From: an uncultured Paraprevotella sp.
Lineage (GTDB): Bacteria > Bacteroidota > Bacteroidia > Bacteroidales > Bacteroidaceae
Reading direction: 5' to 3'
DNA length: 64,000 bases
Assembly: GCA_900546665.1 (NCBI GenBank)
Contig: URDY01000011.1
Location: 1-64,000, forward strand
Every line of letters begins with the position of its first letter. The stretch's first letter is position 1. The translations under genes were made by a program, and so were the position numbers. The notes under the pieces are model-generated. The model did no database searches and was not told the DNA's origin. It saw only the letters and a program-made list of their open reading frames with translations. Shown here piece by piece: positions 63,801 to 64,000 of this stretch.

Positions 63801-63871
63801 GAGAACGTACGTTCTTGTATAAAATAACTGGTGAAGATTTTAATTATAGAGGTAAGTGTATGTTGAAATAA
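60815..63871 (+). CDS. GH127 beta-L-arabinofuranosidase-like enzyme with tandem DUF6805-like modules
   Basis: A 1018-residue secreted enzyme. After a signal peptide (to about residue 21) comes a GH127 (DUF1680) (alpha/alpha)6 domain. Residues known from HypBA1 (acid/base Glu, Zn ligands Glu-x-Cys and Cys-Cys, nucleophile Cys) correspond here to E331, E349, C351, C418 and C419, all present in GGNSDSEHFG, SAETCNTYN and FWCC. A linker domain is followed by two tandem beta modules with the shared core FDIMVDG / FDIMIDGEKI (about 685-790 and 820-935), then a short C-terminal tail (about 955-1018) resembling a sorting domain. It would release arabinose from plant glycans. Confidence 0.88.
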   Translation: MKNRKLYLGLVLMCSLHAGAQSLYPGVAEDKIVKNIDDKVQLLSFDLSEVRLHEGVLYNAMQANRKWLLDLSPDRFLCRFYEYAGLPAKAPIYGGWESQGVSGHTLGHYLSACAMQYAATGDEEFKSRVDYMVSELARCQKMYKGLMAGYVGGIPEQERIFTEIYEGKVYSSGFDLNGGWVPIYTLHKLYAGLVDAYLYCNNEEAKDVVTKCADWLINITSNLDEAKFQQMISCEIGGMNEVLDAIYILTGEQKYLDIAKKFYHKAVLDPMVEGLDQLNGLHANTQIPKVLGCLTEYLATGEEDRYKLAAFFWDRVVHHHTYSMGGNSDSEHFGEPDHLYHRRTSGSAETCNTYNMLKLTKKLFQIDADAEMMDYYERALYNHILASQNPATGMVCYYVNLQNGLGKAFSTPFDSFWCCVASGLENHTKYTETIYMHDKSDNLYVSLFIPSELNWKEKGLRLIQTTGYPYEQGTRLELAEGAGRFSLWLRHPSWAVSGFDITVNGEKVQTSENPGSYVEISREWKTGDVIEVKMPFSFHTMATPDNENCRTIFYGPVALAANMAKQSVTFTDIPVIVKDGDLGEGDFVAENDSLHFVTSGIGQLEEAKLIPFFEANNSPYALYMDFFTQQRWEEEKDRYYEELNREQELKARTTDELRHEMQSERDHNLKSMNSRSGNNNGILWRDAVDGGWYSFDLSTQRDTTVQLYVKYWGSDGDSWRKFDIMVDGITIMTQTLSTPWFPNEEYEAIYDIPVALLKCKDKITVKFQAHQSCSAGGTLGCRLIKRSEKDQFIYANTIDEIKPGNEQSENKHQYKGSEGTHSGFFVNKYYRDASGESEKWITYRMKVSPDHKNQLVCEYYGGENYGTREFDIMIDGEKIATEIVQHGYLPKRFYFVSHDIPENLTVGKKEVEVKFITGPNKYIGGLFGLRMVSVPNPDHVGQVTEGDREEYFFDMPFDKSPLANSEVKIYSFSGTCLLTCKGQDVSKDTIKNQLKGERTFLYKITGEDFNYRGKCMLK

Positions 63872-63913
63872 TAAAGTGATAGGATTTAGGTATAATTAAT
63901 GGTTAGTTAAGGT

Positions 63914-63946
63914 ATCCTGGGAAGTTTGTGATAAATTTCCCAGGAT
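63914..63946 (+). terminator. Hairpin after the GH127 gene
   Basis: ATCCTGGGAAGTTT (63914-63927) pairs with AAATTTCCCAGGAT (63933-63946) over 14 bp with one G-U pair and a 5-nt loop. No strong T-run follows, so it may act as a processing or termination site. Confidence 0.55.
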
Positions 63947-63979
63947 TAAATCGGAATATTCAAATAACAGATAAAATAG

Positions 63980-64000
63980 ATGAGACGTTTGGTATATTTA
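63980..64000 (+). CDS. Possible start of a further gene, cut by the window end
   Basis: An ATG at 63980 opens a frame (MRRLVYL) that runs into the window end. A short basic then hydrophobic start could be a signal peptide. Too little is visible to say more. Confidence 0.3.

Overview
The window looks like a chromosomal segment of a member of the Bacteroidales, most likely Bacteroidaceae (Bacteroides/Phocaeicola-like). The evidence is: TAnnTTTG-type -7 promoter elements, several with a TTG about 18-22 bp upstream; families typical of the group (DUF4270, DUF4836, DUF5063, DUF6250, DUF6805, Wzi, a one-chain NfnAB-like flavoprotein, a methylmalonyl-CoA decarboxylase cluster, a GH57/GT4/debranching glycogen cluster, GH127); and secreted or lipoprotein signals of the usual Bacteroidetes form. 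No tRNA, rRNA, CRISPR array, phage gene or transposase was recognised.

Layout. 0.4-5.4 kb (minus): serS, a fused NADH/ferredoxin/NADPH flavoprotein, a DUF486 membrane protein and ttcA. 5.7-12.6 kb (plus): an exported protein, a YidE/AspT-type transporter, a secreted zinc metalloprotease, a long non-coding interval with copy 1 of a composite repeat, and a lipoprotein. 12.7-17.7 kb (minus): rpmA-rplU, then ftsK-lolA-trxB. 17.9-28.9 kb (plus): DUF5063, RNase D-like exonuclease, RlmI-like methyltransferase, a small-RNA-like locus, a nucleoside transporter, a nuclease-domain protein, rsmE, DUF4836, an ABC ATPase/permease pair, an AmgK-RapZ fusion kinase and a MurU-like uridylyltransferase. 29-36 kb: guaA, wzi-like, a lipocalin-like lipoprotein, gap, miaA, a lipid kinase. 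36-44 kb: a Crp/Fnr regulator divergent from a three-gene glycogen cluster, then DUF4270 and a half-length glycogen synthase on the minus strand. 44-48.4 kb: panC-panD and, convergently, the propionate cluster mce-mmdA-small subunit-mmdC. 48.5-56.6 kb: a TonB-dependent receptor, a five-gene nitroreductase/DUF2520/KdsC/Maf/lipoprotein run, DUF6250, a tyrosine phosphatase and serine dehydratase. 56.8-64 kb: accessory glycan-degradation DNA with a truncated TonB receptor, copy 2 of the repeat, a twice-frameshifted glycosidase-like gene, an Asp-box protein and a large GH127 enzyme.

How the parts fit. Much of the window is housekeeping: translation, chromosome segregation, redox, cofactor and nucleotide synthesis, wall-sugar recycling, glycogen and propionate formation. 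The right end looks like the decaying edge of a plant-glycan utilisation locus. The most unusual signals are non-coding: a composite repeat (three 21-bp-phased palindromes plus GTGAAGG motifs) present twice in opposite orientations; a structured leader before mmdA; a short transcription unit with its own promoter and terminator before the nucleoside transporter; and a 22-bp perfect palindrome over the promoter of the Crp/Fnr gene. Among proteins, the AmgK-RapZ fusion, the GH57 protein with altered catalytic motifs, the half glycogen synthase and a 58-residue gene in the propionate cluster deserve attention.
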